Assembly: GCF_900635955.1 (NCBI RefSeq)
Contig: NZ_LR134201.1
Location: 2,294,001 to 2,358,000, forward strand
Origin: Cedecea lapagei
GTDB taxonomy: Bacteria > Pseudomonadota > Gammaproteobacteria > Enterobacterales > Enterobacteriaceae
Direction: 5' to 3'
Length of the DNA: 64,000 bases
Below the pieces are notes generated by a model. The model saw only the letters and a program-made list of their open reading frames with translations, was not told the origin of the DNA and made no database searches. Shown here piece after piece: positions 1 through 8,351 of this stretch. The stretch's first letter is position 1, and each line of letters starts with the position of its first letter. A program made the translations under genes and the position numbers.

Positions 1-115
1 CAACGGGCAGCTGCCCGGAAATAAATACAAACCCGCCTGCGGTAGTGGTGTGCGAATAGTGCCCAACGGGAGCCGGGACGTGCTCGATATTGCGCAGCTT
101 GATGTCCGGAACCAT
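1..115 (-). CDS. RidA/YjgF-family protein, N-terminal part only
   Basis: Only the first 38 codons lie in the window; the gene continues beyond the left edge. The visible start has the family pattern: a PAPVGHYSHT segment followed by GGFVFISGQLPV, which corresponds to the conserved opening of RidA-type enamine/imine deaminases. The ATG is preceded by a good ribosome binding site (GAGGGT, about five bases upstream). RidA proteins hydrolyse reactive enamines from PLP enzymes, but the family is broad and the active-site arginine lies outside the visible part, so the exact role cannot be assigned. Confidence 0.8.
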   Translation of the reverse strand, partial: MVPDIKLRNIEHVPAPVGHYSHTTTAGGFVFISGQLPV

Positions 116-474
116 GTTTACCCTCAATCTCGATTCTGATTAGACAAATAATCTATAGCTGGACTAATTGTTGATCAAGAGATTTTCAACCGGGAATACG
201 GCCAGAGGGAAGAAAGGCAAAGAGAATTTAGTTGTATCCGCCCAGATTTAAGTAGACAGATTTCACAGAGAGAACACCGTTAAACCTGCCCGTCAGATTT
301 GAGCGCGAAACGGAGGTGATTGTGCAATATATGTCGCTGGATTACAGTGAAGCCATTAAATGGTAAGCAGAGTCGAAGATATAAAGAGAAACGATATCTC
401 TGCGCCCCAGGCACCAGCCAATTGAACCAGCATCATTACTGACTTTATTAATTGCCTTACTGCATGAGTGGCCT
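116..474. other. Intergenic region without a convincing gene
   Basis: This 359-base AT-rich stretch separates the RidA-like gene from a small unknown gene. The only coding hint is a 14-codon frame starting at GTG 322 and ending at TAA 366, with a GGAGG five bases upstream. It is far too short to trust and resembles nothing I recognise. No clear terminator, tRNA or strong promoter was seen; the promoter of the RidA-like gene should lie in its left part. Confidence 0.4.
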
Positions 475-774
475 ATGAAAAAAAAGCTTCGCCAACGTAA
501 CCAGGCCTGGATCTCTCAACAATTGCGACGCGCGCAAAGTGAAGGGATGCCTTTAAGTTTCTTTCTTAACTTTCCTTCAATCCGTGCAGGCACCTGTAAC
601 GGTCAGCGCCTTGAACGACGTGGTCGCCTCAATCCTGACTGGAATCGCGCATTATTTCATGTGGGTTGGGGAGAAGTGCCGATGATTGGGCCAAAAGGTA
701 CTGTGTACTGGTTTGTGGGATTTGATAAGGAGCAACTTCCTGTTGAACTGAAGCCGTTTTGGAAAGATAGCTGA
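475..774 (+). CDS. Small hypothetical protein, 99 aa
   Basis: I do not recognise this protein. It is basic at the N-terminus (MKKKLRQRNQ), has no signal peptide or membrane segment, and has a compact hydrophobic C-terminal half (WNRALFHVGWGEVP, GTVYWFVGF) that looks like a folded beta-rich domain. The ATG has only a weak upstream purine stretch (GAGTGG). It is convergent with the next small gene, with 69 bases between their ends. Codon usage looks ordinary. A DNA- or RNA-binding role is conceivable from the basic start, but there is no direct evidence. Confidence 0.55.
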   Translation: MKKKLRQRNQAWISQQLRRAQSEGMPLSFFLNFPSIRAGTCNGQRLERRGRLNPDWNRALFHVGWGEVPMIGPKGTVYWFVGFDKEQLPVELKPFWKDS

Positions 775-843
775 ATATATTGACTCTGATATGATCCGAC
801 AATGCAACAAATCATCAACTCTTATCGTCGGGTCACTCTCTCC

Positions 844-1095
844 TTATTTGATACCATAATCAGCGGGCAGGGAGCTGACGTAATCTGCAATCTTTCCATC
901 ATAAAGTACCGAGATGTTTTCAAATACACACGCTATCTTTTCCCGGTCGGTTTCATCCAGGGATTGAAGCGTTGCAGCAATGCCCTCTTGGATCTCAATA
1001 GCTACATCAGGATTAATTAGTGTCTCGTCGGTAAATTCGAGTGCGATAGCTATGTCAGCAATGACTCTGACTAATGATGTAGTTTGAGATGACAT
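844..1095 (-). CDS. Small acidic hypothetical protein, 83 aa
   Basis: The start was set at the ATG preceded by an excellent AGGAGG site; the longer open frame (to 1146) has no such signal. The product is acidic and predicted helical (for example ETLINPDVAIEIQEGIAATL and ETDREKIACVFENISVLY), cytoplasmic, with no membrane segment. The size and acidity recall small immunity-type proteins, but no toxin partner is evident apart from the convergent basic 99-aa protein, so this is speculation. It lies just downstream of the acid phosphatase gene on the same strand, separated from it by a terminator. Confidence 0.6.
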   Translation of the reverse strand: MSSQTTSLVRVIADIAIALEFTDETLINPDVAIEIQEGIAATLQSLDETDREKIACVFENISVLYDGKIADYVSSLPADYGIK

Positions 1096-1129
1096 TTCTA
1101 ACCTCCTCTTCGCTTTGGCATAGCGGCAT

Positions 1130-1154
1130 AAAAAACCCCACCGCACGGGTGGGG
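1130..1154 (-). terminator. Rho-independent terminator of the acid phosphatase gene
   Basis: On the minus strand a seven-base GC stem (CCCCACC/GGTGGGG, five-base loop) is followed by a run of six T. It begins about ten bases after the stop codon of the acid phosphatase gene. It separates that gene from the 83-aa gene downstream. Confidence 0.85.
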
Positions 1155-1163
1155 CGAGACCAT

Positions 1164-1970
1164 TTATTTACCAGACCAGCCGCGAAGCGCGTTTTCACGG
1201 GCTTCGGCCTGCTGAGCCGTATTCAGCTTAAAGTAGTTTGGCGCTAAGGCACCTTCCCAGTCACCGTACATTGGGTTCGGCAGCACGATAAACTGGGTGC
1301 CGAACTTGCTGCGGTTATCGCTGGCAAACTGCTGACGCTGAGCCTGATCTTTATGATAAGTCGCTTTGCCAAAGTCATTCAGGTTGTCGCCGATGTACAT
1401 CACGACGTCATAGCCTTCGGCTTTGATGGCGTCAAAACGAGCCTGCTTGTTGGAGCTGTCGGTTTTCAGACGCACGGTCTTGTCGCTCACGCCGGTAAAG
1501 CCCAGCGCTTTCATGTTGGCAACGGTTGCGTCGAAGTCTTTGCTGTCGCGGTTTGACACATAGAACATCGTGCCGCCGTGGCTGTTAACGTAGTTAGCAA
1601 AATCCACCGCGCCCGGGACGGCCAGCGCCTGGCGAGCCTGGGTCCACTGGGACCAAGTTTTGTCGTCAAACGACTTATTATTTTTTGCCTGCCACGCGCT
1701 GTAGGCGCTGTTGTCCAGCATGGTTTCATCGAGATCAACAATAACGGCGCGCTTAGCCGTGCTCTGTTTGGCGGACTGATCCCACGCCAGGCGAGCGCTG
1801 TTAAACGACTGGTACGCCAGCGCACGGTACTCGCCGGATTGCTGGAACCAGTCAACCGCCATCACCGTCTGGCTTGCCAGCTTCTGCTCAGCCGCCTGCT
1901 GCTGATTTGCACATCCCGTCAGGCTGATCAGCACCAGCGCAACCGCGCCACCCAATAAACTTTTCTTCAT
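1164..1970 (-). CDS. Lipoprotein e(P4)-like class C acid phosphatase / 5'-nucleotidase
   Basis: The protein begins with a lipoprotein signal (MKKSLL, hydrophobic stretch, lipobox LTGC), so it should be anchored in the outer membrane or face the periplasm. The HAD-type catalytic motif VIVDLDETMLDN (DxDxT) and the later YIGDNLNDF motif fit the e(P4)/class C acid phosphatase family, which dephosphorylates nucleotides and other monoesters so nucleosides can be taken up. The start was placed at the ATG with an AGGA site and directly before the signal peptide; the 20 longer residues encoded upstream are low-complexity and unlikely. It is divergent from a secreted Ppx/GppA-like gene, suggesting shared phosphate-related control. 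Confidence 0.9.
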   Translation of the reverse strand: MKKSLLGGAVALVLISLTGCANQQQAAEQKLASQTVMAVDWFQQSGEYRALAYQSFNSARLAWDQSAKQSTAKRAVIVDLDETMLDNSAYSAWQAKNNKSFDDKTWSQWTQARQALAVPGAVDFANYVNSHGGTMFYVSNRDSKDFDATVANMKALGFTGVSDKTVRLKTDSSNKQARFDAIKAEGYDVVMYIGDNLNDFGKATYHKDQAQRQQFASDNRSKFGTQFIVLPNPMYGDWEGALAPNYFKLNTAQQAEARENALRGWSGK

Positions 1971-2147
1971 CTTTATGTCCTTACCTTTGCCATTACCATT
2001 AACGTTGTTGTTCTCTTTCTGCACCAGCACTGAACAATGCTGGCGTTTTTACTAACAAAATCAGCAGGTATTATTAAAAAATGTTTTACCGAATATTAAA
2101 GCTACGTTATCAATAGCTTTTTAATGGATCGAAACTGGATACTCAAG

Positions 2148-3167
2148 ATGACAAAAATATTTCGACGCAATTTTTTTTCCCTGATGGTCGCCGCGGCGTT
2201 ACCTGGGATGAGCTTTGCAGCCCATGCCAATAGCTGCGAAGAGACAAGGGCTGGCATCGACATGGGATCGGGTACAACCAAGCTGGTGGTCGCGAAAGTG
2301 GATACCTGCAAACAGCGTATCAATAAAGTGCTGTTCGAAGATCAGCGACCGATCGGCTTTAACGAAGATCTGTCCAAATCCGCGGACAATACCCTGAGCC
2401 CCGCCATTCAGCAGCAGGGGCAGACGGCGCTAAGGGAGCTGACGGCAGAGGCAGCCCGTTATCATCCAACGCGCTTTAACGGCGTGGCAACCGCCGTTTT
2501 TCGCAGCGCGTCTAACGCCCAGCAGGTTATCGATGCGTTCAACCGTTCGGCCCAGGTTAACTTAAAAATTATCACCCAGGCACAGGAAGCCGAACTGGGC
2601 TTCCTGTCGGCAAAAGCCTCTATGCCGGTGCCGCTGGCGGATGACCAGATGGTGGTCTGGGACATCGGTGGCGGGTCGATGCAAATGACCACCTGGCTGC
2701 AAAAACACGACAAATGGCAGCCGGAGATTTACCAGGGCAAGCTGGCCTCCGTCACGCTGAAGAACTACATCATCGATGTGGTGAAAAACAAGGACCTGCA
2801 TGATGTTAGCTCGCCAAATCCGATTGGCTCTCTGCGCGACGGTGTCCTGCGTTTTGTTCGCTTCTATGCCACAACCCACGTGAGTCCCGAGATGAAAAAG
2901 GCGCTGGCAACCCGAACCGTTGTCGGGATCGGCGGGGTGCATGACTTCTCCGTCAGCAAGCAGCTTAACGAAAAGGTGTATACCCTGGCCGATCTGCAAA
3001 AAGCTTCCGCTAGCCAGGTCTGGAAAGGGGACTCAGAGCTGCGCGGCGACTACCGCGCAACGGACGTCAGTAACCTGCTGTTGGTTCAGGGCTATATGGA
3101 GGCGCTGAAAATCCCACAGGTGACCGTGGTGAAAGCTAACCTGGTCCAGGGCGTGCTGATTCAATAA
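2148..3167 (+). CDS. Secreted Ppx/GppA-family phosphatase-like protein
   Basis: The chain carries the actin-like ATPase-fold motifs of the Ppx/GppA exopolyphosphatase family: AGIDMGSGTTKL near the mature N-terminus (phosphate 1 loop) and VWDIGGGSMQMT (phosphate 2 loop). Classical Ppx and GppA are cytoplasmic and much longer; this one is about 339 aa and starts with a clear signal peptide (basic MTKIFRR, hydrophobic core, likely cleavage near SFA-AHA). It therefore probably acts in the periplasm. The start could also be the ATG 24 bases upstream; neither has a strong ribosome binding site. It is divergent from the secreted acid phosphatase. Substrate is unknown. Confidence 0.8.
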   Translation: MTKIFRRNFFSLMVAAALPGMSFAAHANSCEETRAGIDMGSGTTKLVVAKVDTCKQRINKVLFEDQRPIGFNEDLSKSADNTLSPAIQQQGQTALRELTAEAARYHPTRFNGVATAVFRSASNAQQVIDAFNRSAQVNLKIITQAQEAELGFLSAKASMPVPLADDQMVVWDIGGGSMQMTTWLQKHDKWQPEIYQGKLASVTLKNYIIDVVKNKDLHDVSSPNPIGSLRDGVLRFVRFYATTHVSPEMKKALATRTVVGIGGVHDFSVSKQLNEKVYTLADLQKASASQVWKGDSELRGDYRATDVSNLLLVQGYMEALKIPQVTVVKANLVQGVLIQ

Positions 3168-3182
3168 CGTCCTCTGATAGCT

Positions 3183-3208
3183 GCGGCGGCCGTTTTTCGT
3201 GCCGCCGC
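3183..3208. terminator. GC-rich hairpin between convergent genes
   Basis: An eight-base stem GCGGCGGC/GCCGCCGC with a T-rich loop lies between the convergent Ppx/GppA-like and MFS genes. There is no T tract directly after it on either strand, so termination efficiency is uncertain. Confidence 0.4.
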
Positions 3209-3216
3209 CTTGCACA

Positions 3217-4428
3217 CTAGCGGCGTTTTCTTTGCCCGATAAGATGGATGAGTAATCCGGCGAAACTTAAAGCACCTCCCAGCAGCGAGGCCATTTCCCA
3301 TCCCCCAAGTCGCCATACCAGGCTTGCGCCCCAGGATCCGAGTGCGCCGCCGATAAACATTCCGCTCATAAACACGGTATTTATGCGGCTTCTGGCCTCC
3401 GGGCGCAGGGCGTAAATCACGTGTTGATTAGAGATAAGCGCTGACTGTTCGCCAAGATCCATCAGGATAATGCCGATCACCAGCCCGGTCAGCGATGTCC
3501 ACAGCCCGAGTACCGCAAACGAGATAACCATCACCAACGCGCCAAGCCCGATCACCGCATAAGGTCCACGACGGTCCGCAATGCGTCCGGCAAGCGGCGC
3601 AATCAGGATGCCGACGGCACCGACAATGCCCATCAAGCCGGCAACGTCCGCCCCGAGGCGGAATGCGGCGTGCAGCTGCAGCGCCAGAATCGTCCACAAG
3701 CCGATAAACGACCCGAAAAGGGCGGCCTGAATCCAGGTGGCCCGGCGCAGCAAAGGCTCTTCACGCCAAAGCGAAACCAGGGAGCGCATCAGGCTCAGGT
3801 AGCTCTGCTTGCTGCGCGGCGTATGGTGCGGCAGGGTGAAGAACAGCATTAGCCAGCCGCAGGCGCTCGCAATACAGCCGAGCCAGAAGGTCGCTCGCCA
3901 TCCCCAGTGCTCGCCGCTAAAACCACCGACCGCACGGCCAAGCAGGATGCCGCAAAGCACGCCGCTCATCACCGTACCTACCACCTGCCCACGGCGTTCC
4001 GGTTTAGCCAGCTCTGCGGCAAACGGTACAATCTGCTGCGCAACGGAGCCCGTTACGCCTACCGCCGCAGAAGCAATAATAACGGTGATAATGTTGGGTG
4101 CTAATGCCAGGCAAGCCAGCGCCACAGCAAGCCCCGCCGACTGGCAAAGGATAAGCGTCCGGCGGTTAATCTTGTCGCCAAGCGGAACGAGTAAAAATAG
4201 TCCGCCGGCAAACCCAAGCTGGGTGGCCGTCGGTGCGAGGCTCACCAGGGCTAACTGCTGAGGAAAAGCCTGCTGCAGCAGCTCCAGCAGCGGCTGGTTG
4301 TAGTAAACGTTGGCGACAAACACGCCGCAGGCGAGCGCCATAATGAGCAGCAGAGTGGTGGTCAAAGGCGAATTTTTTTCTGCTTCTGGCAGAGGTTTCA
4401 GGGTGACGTCGAGCGGATTATCCGACAT
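3217..4428 (-). CDS. MFS transporter, DHA1-like efflux family
   Basis: The 403-aa protein has about twelve hydrophobic segments and the major facilitator signature between helices 2 and 3 (LVPLGDKINRRTLI), plus the helix-5 motif-C-like stretch GVLCGILLGRAVGG typical of drug:H+ antiporters. VYYNQPLLE in helix 1 is frequent in the YgaY/YnfM-like subgroup. Function is most likely proton-driven export of small molecules; the substrate cannot be told. The gene is divergent from the large transcriptional regulator next to it, a common arrangement for regulator and target. An AGAGAAA site precedes the ATG. Confidence 0.85.
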   Translation of the reverse strand: MSDNPLDVTLKPLPEAEKNSPLTTTLLLIMALACGVFVANVYYNQPLLELLQQAFPQQLALVSLAPTATQLGFAGGLFLLVPLGDKINRRTLILCQSAGLAVALACLALAPNIITVIIASAAVGVTGSVAQQIVPFAAELAKPERRGQVVGTVMSGVLCGILLGRAVGGFSGEHWGWRATFWLGCIASACGWLMLFFTLPHHTPRSKQSYLSLMRSLVSLWREEPLLRRATWIQAALFGSFIGLWTILALQLHAAFRLGADVAGLMGIVGAVGILIAPLAGRIADRRGPYAVIGLGALVMVISFAVLGLWTSLTGLVIGIILMDLGEQSALISNQHVIYALRPEARSRINTVFMSGMFIGGALGSWGASLVWRLGGWEMASLLGGALSFAGLLIHLIGQRKRR

Positions 4429-4534
4429 GGTGTTTCTCTCTGGTGATGACGAGCCCTGATGCTGAACGATTGTCCATCCTTAATCTTTGCCCTAAAATTT
4501 CAGACTTCTGAAATGACCTGAAAGCGACCACGCG

Positions 4535-7225
4535 ATGCCTGCTGCCGACAACACTCAACCCCGCTCAGCAAGAGATGACGATATGGTGGTCTTTGGCCGC
4601 TACCAGCTGTTTCCGGACCTGGGACTGCTGATGAGGGACGGCGTCCGCCTTGAGCCGGGCGAACGGGCTATGGCGGTGTTGAAGCTGCTGGTCAGTGAAG
4701 CCGGGCAGGTGGTGGCGAAAGAGACCCTGCTGGAAACCGTCTGGCCTAAAGAAATCGTTGAAGAAAACAACCTGCAGGCGCAAATCTCCGCGTTGCGCAA
4801 AATTTTCGGTGCGGACCGTAATCTGATAACGACGATTTTCGGGCGCGGGTACTGCTTTACCGCCCCGGTCAGCAAGCTGCAGGCGGCGACATCATCACTG
4901 CCCGTCACCGCCGCGTCATCCCTGCTGCCTCGCCCACGTTCACCGCTCATTGGCCGTGAAAGAGAGCTGGGCGAGATCAGGAAGCTGCTGCTCGAATACG
5001 CCGTTTGTACTCTGGCCGGACCCGCAGGTATCGGCAAAACCCGGCTGTTGCTGGAGGTTGCGCGGGAAGCCGCAGGGCTTTATCCCGACGGCGTTTTTTT
5101 TGCTGATTTGTCCAGCCTGAACCCGGGTTCAGACCCCGTGCCGGTCCTGCGCGCGGCAGTAGCCGGCATTCGCGGCGCCGGGCAACAGAGCACTCGCCCG
5201 GCGCTGCTCATTATTGATAACTGTGAACATCTGGCAGCCGCCTGCGCGCAGGAGATTGAGCGTCTACTGCAGGCGAACGACCTGCTTAACGTCTTGCTGA
5301 CAAGTCAAACTCCGTTAGGAATTGAGGGCGAGCAGGTGTATCGCGTTGGGCCACTTGCGCTGCCTTCAGCGCACGTAGATGTGCGCCAGGCGCAAACTTG
5401 TAGCGCGGTAGAATTTCTTGTACAGCGGATTCAGTCGGTGGATTACCAGTTTCGCCTGACGGAAGAAAACGTACAGCCTGTTACCGCGCTTTGTCGGCTG
5501 CTTGATGCGGTCCCGCTGGCGCTGGAGATTGTGGCCGCACGCGCTGCCAGTCTGGGGCCCGAAGCTGTGCTGGCTGACCTGGAGAGTCGGGAAGCGCTAC
5601 CTGATTCTCATAGCCTTTCCACATCCTCACGCCACAGAACCTTGGCCGACGCGCTGGACTGGAGTTACAGGCTGCTGAAGGCAGACGAGCAGCGAGTATT
5701 TCAGGCGCTATCTATCTTCCCCGGCGAGTTCGAGCTTGCTGCGGCAAAAGATCTGTTAAAACAAGAGAAGATAAGTGACGTTGTAGCCAGTATGGTGGCG
5801 AAATCGCTGCTGGTATTTCAGGGCGGTGTCCGCCCGGCAAGATACCGCTATCTCACCATTGTACGCACTTACGCTCGCACGCTGCTGGCAGACGACAGCG
5901 AGCAGCTTTCCCTCAGCCATGCACACTTGACCGCAGAGAATATGGTGCGGGCAAAAGAAGCCTGGACGGAAGTTTCCAGCCCACACTGGCGTCGGCAGTA
6001 CGGCTATTTAATTGACGATCTCAGAGCAGCCGCGGACTGGTGTTTTGGCGCCGGTCAAAACGCGTCCCTCGGGCGGAGTATTCTCGCTAACGCCACGCCG
6101 TTCTGGATCCAGCTTTCGCTGCACGGCGAATGCCGTCAGCGCATCACGGCTGCCATTAATAATCCGCAAAACGGGCACGCCACGCAGCATGAAGAGATGC
6201 TGATGCAGGCGGCTTTAGGATCGGCTCTGGGCTGGGCACAGGGGCCTGTTGAAGAAAACGGACAGGCCTGGCAGCGAGCCGGAGAGCTTGCCGGTAAGCT
6301 CAATGACCGAGAAATACAGCTGCAGGCTGAATATGGATTGTGGCTGTATCATCTGCGAAGTGGGCGCTACATGCAGGCCGGAGAAAACGGCAAAAAAATG
6401 GCCGAGCTTGCTTCCGAAATCGGTGACTACGGCGCCTTATTGACCGCCCGCCGTCTTGTTGGCACCGCGCTGCATTTTTCCGGTGACCAGCAGGCCGCGC
6501 TCCGTGAAATTCAGGCCCTGCTGGATCGCGCCGTTGATGAAGACAGTCAAAGAGCGCCTTTCCGTTTCGGACTGGATCAGCGAGTGGCCGGCTGGGCCTT
6601 TCTGGTGCGTGCGCTATGGGTGACCGGCGATATCGCCAGGGCCAGGAGAGCGGAGCAGTTGGCGGTGGAGGAGGCAAAAGAACTCGATCATGCCTGCTCA
6701 CTTTGCGCCGCGCTTGCGGAAGGTAGCTGCACCCTGGCGGCCCTGACCGGAGATATCGATCGGGTGCTGCTTATTGCCTCGCAGATCGAGACGATTGCCG
6801 TTGAGCACGGCCTGGGATTCTGGCGGCTGTATGCCTCGGCCTTTATGTTCTGGGGCAGATTACGCAGACAGCCGGAAACGATCCTCCCCCAGCAAATCCA
6901 CGCGATGCTGGCAACGTTGCGAGCCAACGGCTTTGATCCCGCTTATTCGCTATTCCTCTCTGATTTTTCCGCCGCTTTGGCGCAGAAAGGCCGGCGGGAG
7001 GAAGCGGATGCGCTTATCAGCGAGCGTTTGTCAGGACTCGACATAAACCAGTCGCTGTGGAACCTGCCCGAGCTGATGCGGGTGCAGGCGCAGATTCGAT
7101 ATGCCGGCAGGCCAGAAGATGTTCTGGAATTCAGTGCGGCGCTACAGTCCGCGCTATTACTGGCGAAGAGCCAGACGGCAAAAGGCTGGGCTCAGCGCAT
7201 AGAAGCCGACCTGAGCGCGCTCTGA
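4535..7225 (+). CDS. Winged-helix DNA-binding regulator with ATPase/TPR-like region, 896 aa
   Basis: Residues about 17-110 form an OmpR/ToxR-type winged helix (FGRYQLFPD start, WPKEIVEENNLQAQISALRK recognition region, GRGYCF wing). A P-loop NTPase follows, with Walker A GPAGIGKT near residue 167 and Walker B ALLIIDNCEHL. The rest is a long alpha-helical region with repeated 30-40 residue units resembling TPRs. This is the STAND-like design found in SARP/LuxR-type regulators that integrate a ligand signal through ATP-driven assembly. It is divergent from the MFS exporter and probably controls it. A second possible start, MVVFGRYQL at 4583, fits the domain boundary equally well. Confidence 0.85.
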   Translation: MPAADNTQPRSARDDDMVVFGRYQLFPDLGLLMRDGVRLEPGERAMAVLKLLVSEAGQVVAKETLLETVWPKEIVEENNLQAQISALRKIFGADRNLITTIFGRGYCFTAPVSKLQAATSSLPVTAASSLLPRPRSPLIGRERELGEIRKLLLEYAVCTLAGPAGIGKTRLLLEVAREAAGLYPDGVFFADLSSLNPGSDPVPVLRAAVAGIRGAGQQSTRPALLIIDNCEHLAAACAQEIERLLQANDLLNVLLTSQTPLGIEGEQVYRVGPLALPSAHVDVRQAQTCSAVEFLVQRIQSVDYQFRLTEENVQPVTALCRLLDAVPLALEIVAARAASLGPEAVLADLESREALPDSHSLSTSSRHRTLADALDWSYRLLKADEQRVFQALSIFPGEFELAAAKDLLKQEKISDVVASMVAKSLLVFQGGVRPARYRYLTIVRTYARTLLADDSEQLSLSHAHLTAENMVRAKEAWTEVSSPHWRRQYGYLIDDLRAAADWCFGAGQNASLGRSILANATPFWIQLSLHGECRQRITAAINNPQNGHATQHEEMLMQAALGSALGWAQGPVEENGQAWQRAGELAGKLNDREIQLQAEYGLWLYHLRSGRYMQAGENGKKMAELASEIGDYGALLTARRLVGTALHFSGDQQAALREIQALLDRAVDEDSQRAPFRFGLDQRVAGWAFLVRALWVTGDIARARRAEQLAVEEAKELDHACSLCAALAEGSCTLAALTGDIDRVLLIASQIETIAVEHGLGFWRLYASAFMFWGRLRRQPETILPQQIHAMLATLRANGFDPAYSLFLSDFSAALAQKGRREEADALISERLSGLDINQSLWNLPELMRVQAQIRYAGRPEDVLEFSAALQSALLLAKSQTAKGWAQRIEADLSAL

Positions 7226-7285
7226 TCATCGTGCCAGTATCAGGCGGTAAAGAACTGACTTGATTGTCATCCCCATCATCATTAA

Positions 7286-7300
7286 ATCTCAAAATAAGAT
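7286..7300. promoter_or_regulatory. Operator-like palindrome, copy 1
   Basis: The sequence ATCTCAAAATAAGAT is a one-mismatch copy of the perfect palindrome ATCTTAAAATAAGAT in the LysR/nitronate monooxygenase promoter about 1 kb away. It sits about 43 bases before the start of a truncated MFS-like reading frame. I infer that both are binding sites for the LysR protein encoded between them. Confidence 0.5.
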
Positions 7301-7342
7301 CCATATAAAAATAATGCTCTTTAATTTAGATTGATATGGGCT

Positions 7343-7411
7343 ATGACAATGCATTTCAGACCAGAGAGTCGTGCGCTGCTGCTGGCCGGTGGTCTTGTGA
7401 TAACAGGAAAT
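7343..7411 (+). pseudogene. 5' remnant of a transporter gene (probably MFS)
   Basis: A short frame begins with ATG and reads RPESRALLLAGGLVIT, which looks like the start and first membrane helix of a transporter. After about 20 residues it runs into the 3' end of the LysR gene and stops at 7430. Its upstream region carries the LysR-type palindrome. The simplest reading is a transporter gene deleted except for its first codons. The MFS assignment rests on a short segment and is uncertain. Confidence 0.4.
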
Positions 7412-8260
7412 TCAAAGGTTACTGGCTGAGGCCAGCACCTGCTTCATCGCTTCCAGTGCGGGGGAGCCGTAGCCTTTACGCCAGACAAGCTGGGTGAGGG
7501 CCTTTGCAACAAACTGTTGTCGGCTGTCCTTCGGCAGGGCAAGAGTTGCGGCAACGCTTTCCGGCAGCACGCAGCTGCAGCGCCCGGCGGCAACGTTGGC
7601 AACCATAGAATGGTAAGAACTCACCTCCTGCACCTCAACGGCGTTTAGCCGGTTAAGTAAAGCTTCGCCGCGAGCCCGGTAGGAACAGCCTTTGGGAAAA
7701 GCAGCAAGACGGGCTTCGCTGTTGCTTTCGGAACCCGGTGCGAGCAGCACTAAGCTTTCGCTGAACACATTAATAAACTCAAGATCTTCCGGGCATTCGA
7801 TAAGGCCTTCCGGGTTCGGCAGCAGGCTAACCAGGGCACAATCCAGCGAGGCATTACGCACTCGCTCGAGCAGCTGCTGGGTAGGCATAGTTATTAATGC
7901 CAGACAGACCTCGGGGCACTGTTGGTGAAACTGCTGAAAGACCGGCATCAGGCGGCTGGCTGCGGTCGCCTCCATTGAGCCGATATTCAGCGTGCCAGCC
8001 GGTTTGCCCGGATGCAGAGCCTGCCTCGCTTCTTCGGCGAGGCTAAGAATTTTTTGGGTGTAGGAGAGAAAGCTTACTCCCTCCGGCGACAACGTCATTT
8101 TCTTGCTGTCGCGCACGAACAGGGAAACGCCAAGCTCTTCTTCCAGCTGCTGGATGCGGGTGGTGATGTTCGACTGAACGCGGCCAAGCCTTTTGGCCGC
8201 TTTTGTCACACTTTGCTCTTCGGCGACAATTTTAAACATTTGCAGTGTGGTGTGGTTCAT
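7412..8260 (-). CDS. LysR-family transcriptional regulator
   Basis: The N-terminal helix-turn-helix is typical (TLQMFKIVAEEQSVTKAAKRL, then QSNITTRIQQLEEELG) and is followed by a substrate-binding domain with GTLNIGSMEATAASRLMPVF. The length, 282 aa, is normal. The ATG chosen (MNHTTLQ) lies right before the HTH; the open frame extends seven codons upstream without better signals. It is divergent from nitronate monooxygenase, and a perfect palindrome lies between them. It resembles PtrR/YneJ-type regulators, including the neighbour elsewhere in this window. Confidence 0.9.
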   Translation of the reverse strand: MNHTTLQMFKIVAEEQSVTKAAKRLGRVQSNITTRIQQLEEELGVSLFVRDSKKMTLSPEGVSFLSYTQKILSLAEEARQALHPGKPAGTLNIGSMEATAASRLMPVFQQFHQQCPEVCLALITMPTQQLLERVRNASLDCALVSLLPNPEGLIECPEDLEFINVFSESLVLLAPGSESNSEARLAAFPKGCSYRARGEALLNRLNAVEVQEVSSYHSMVANVAAGRCSCVLPESVAATLALPKDSRQQFVAKALTQLVWRKGYGSPALEAMKQVLASASNL

Positions 8261-8299
8261 GTTTTTAATTCTCATTCTCAAAACAATATTGATATTACC

Positions 8300-8314
8300 A
8301 TCTTAAAATAAGAT
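8300..8314. promoter_or_regulatory. Operator-like palindrome, copy 2
   Basis: ATCTTAAAATAAGAT is a perfect inverted repeat (six-base arms, three-base centre) between the divergent LysR and nitronate monooxygenase genes. It is a good candidate for the LysR binding site, because a near-copy precedes the transporter remnant on the other side of the LysR gene. Confidence 0.55.
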
Positions 8315-8351
8315 GTTAAGCCATCGCTCTCCCATTAACTCAGGTGCCGCC

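Noticed and set aside
802..1020. 72-residue plus-strand frame
   Set aside because: It is antisense to the 83-aa gene, which has an excellent ribosome binding site; this frame has none.
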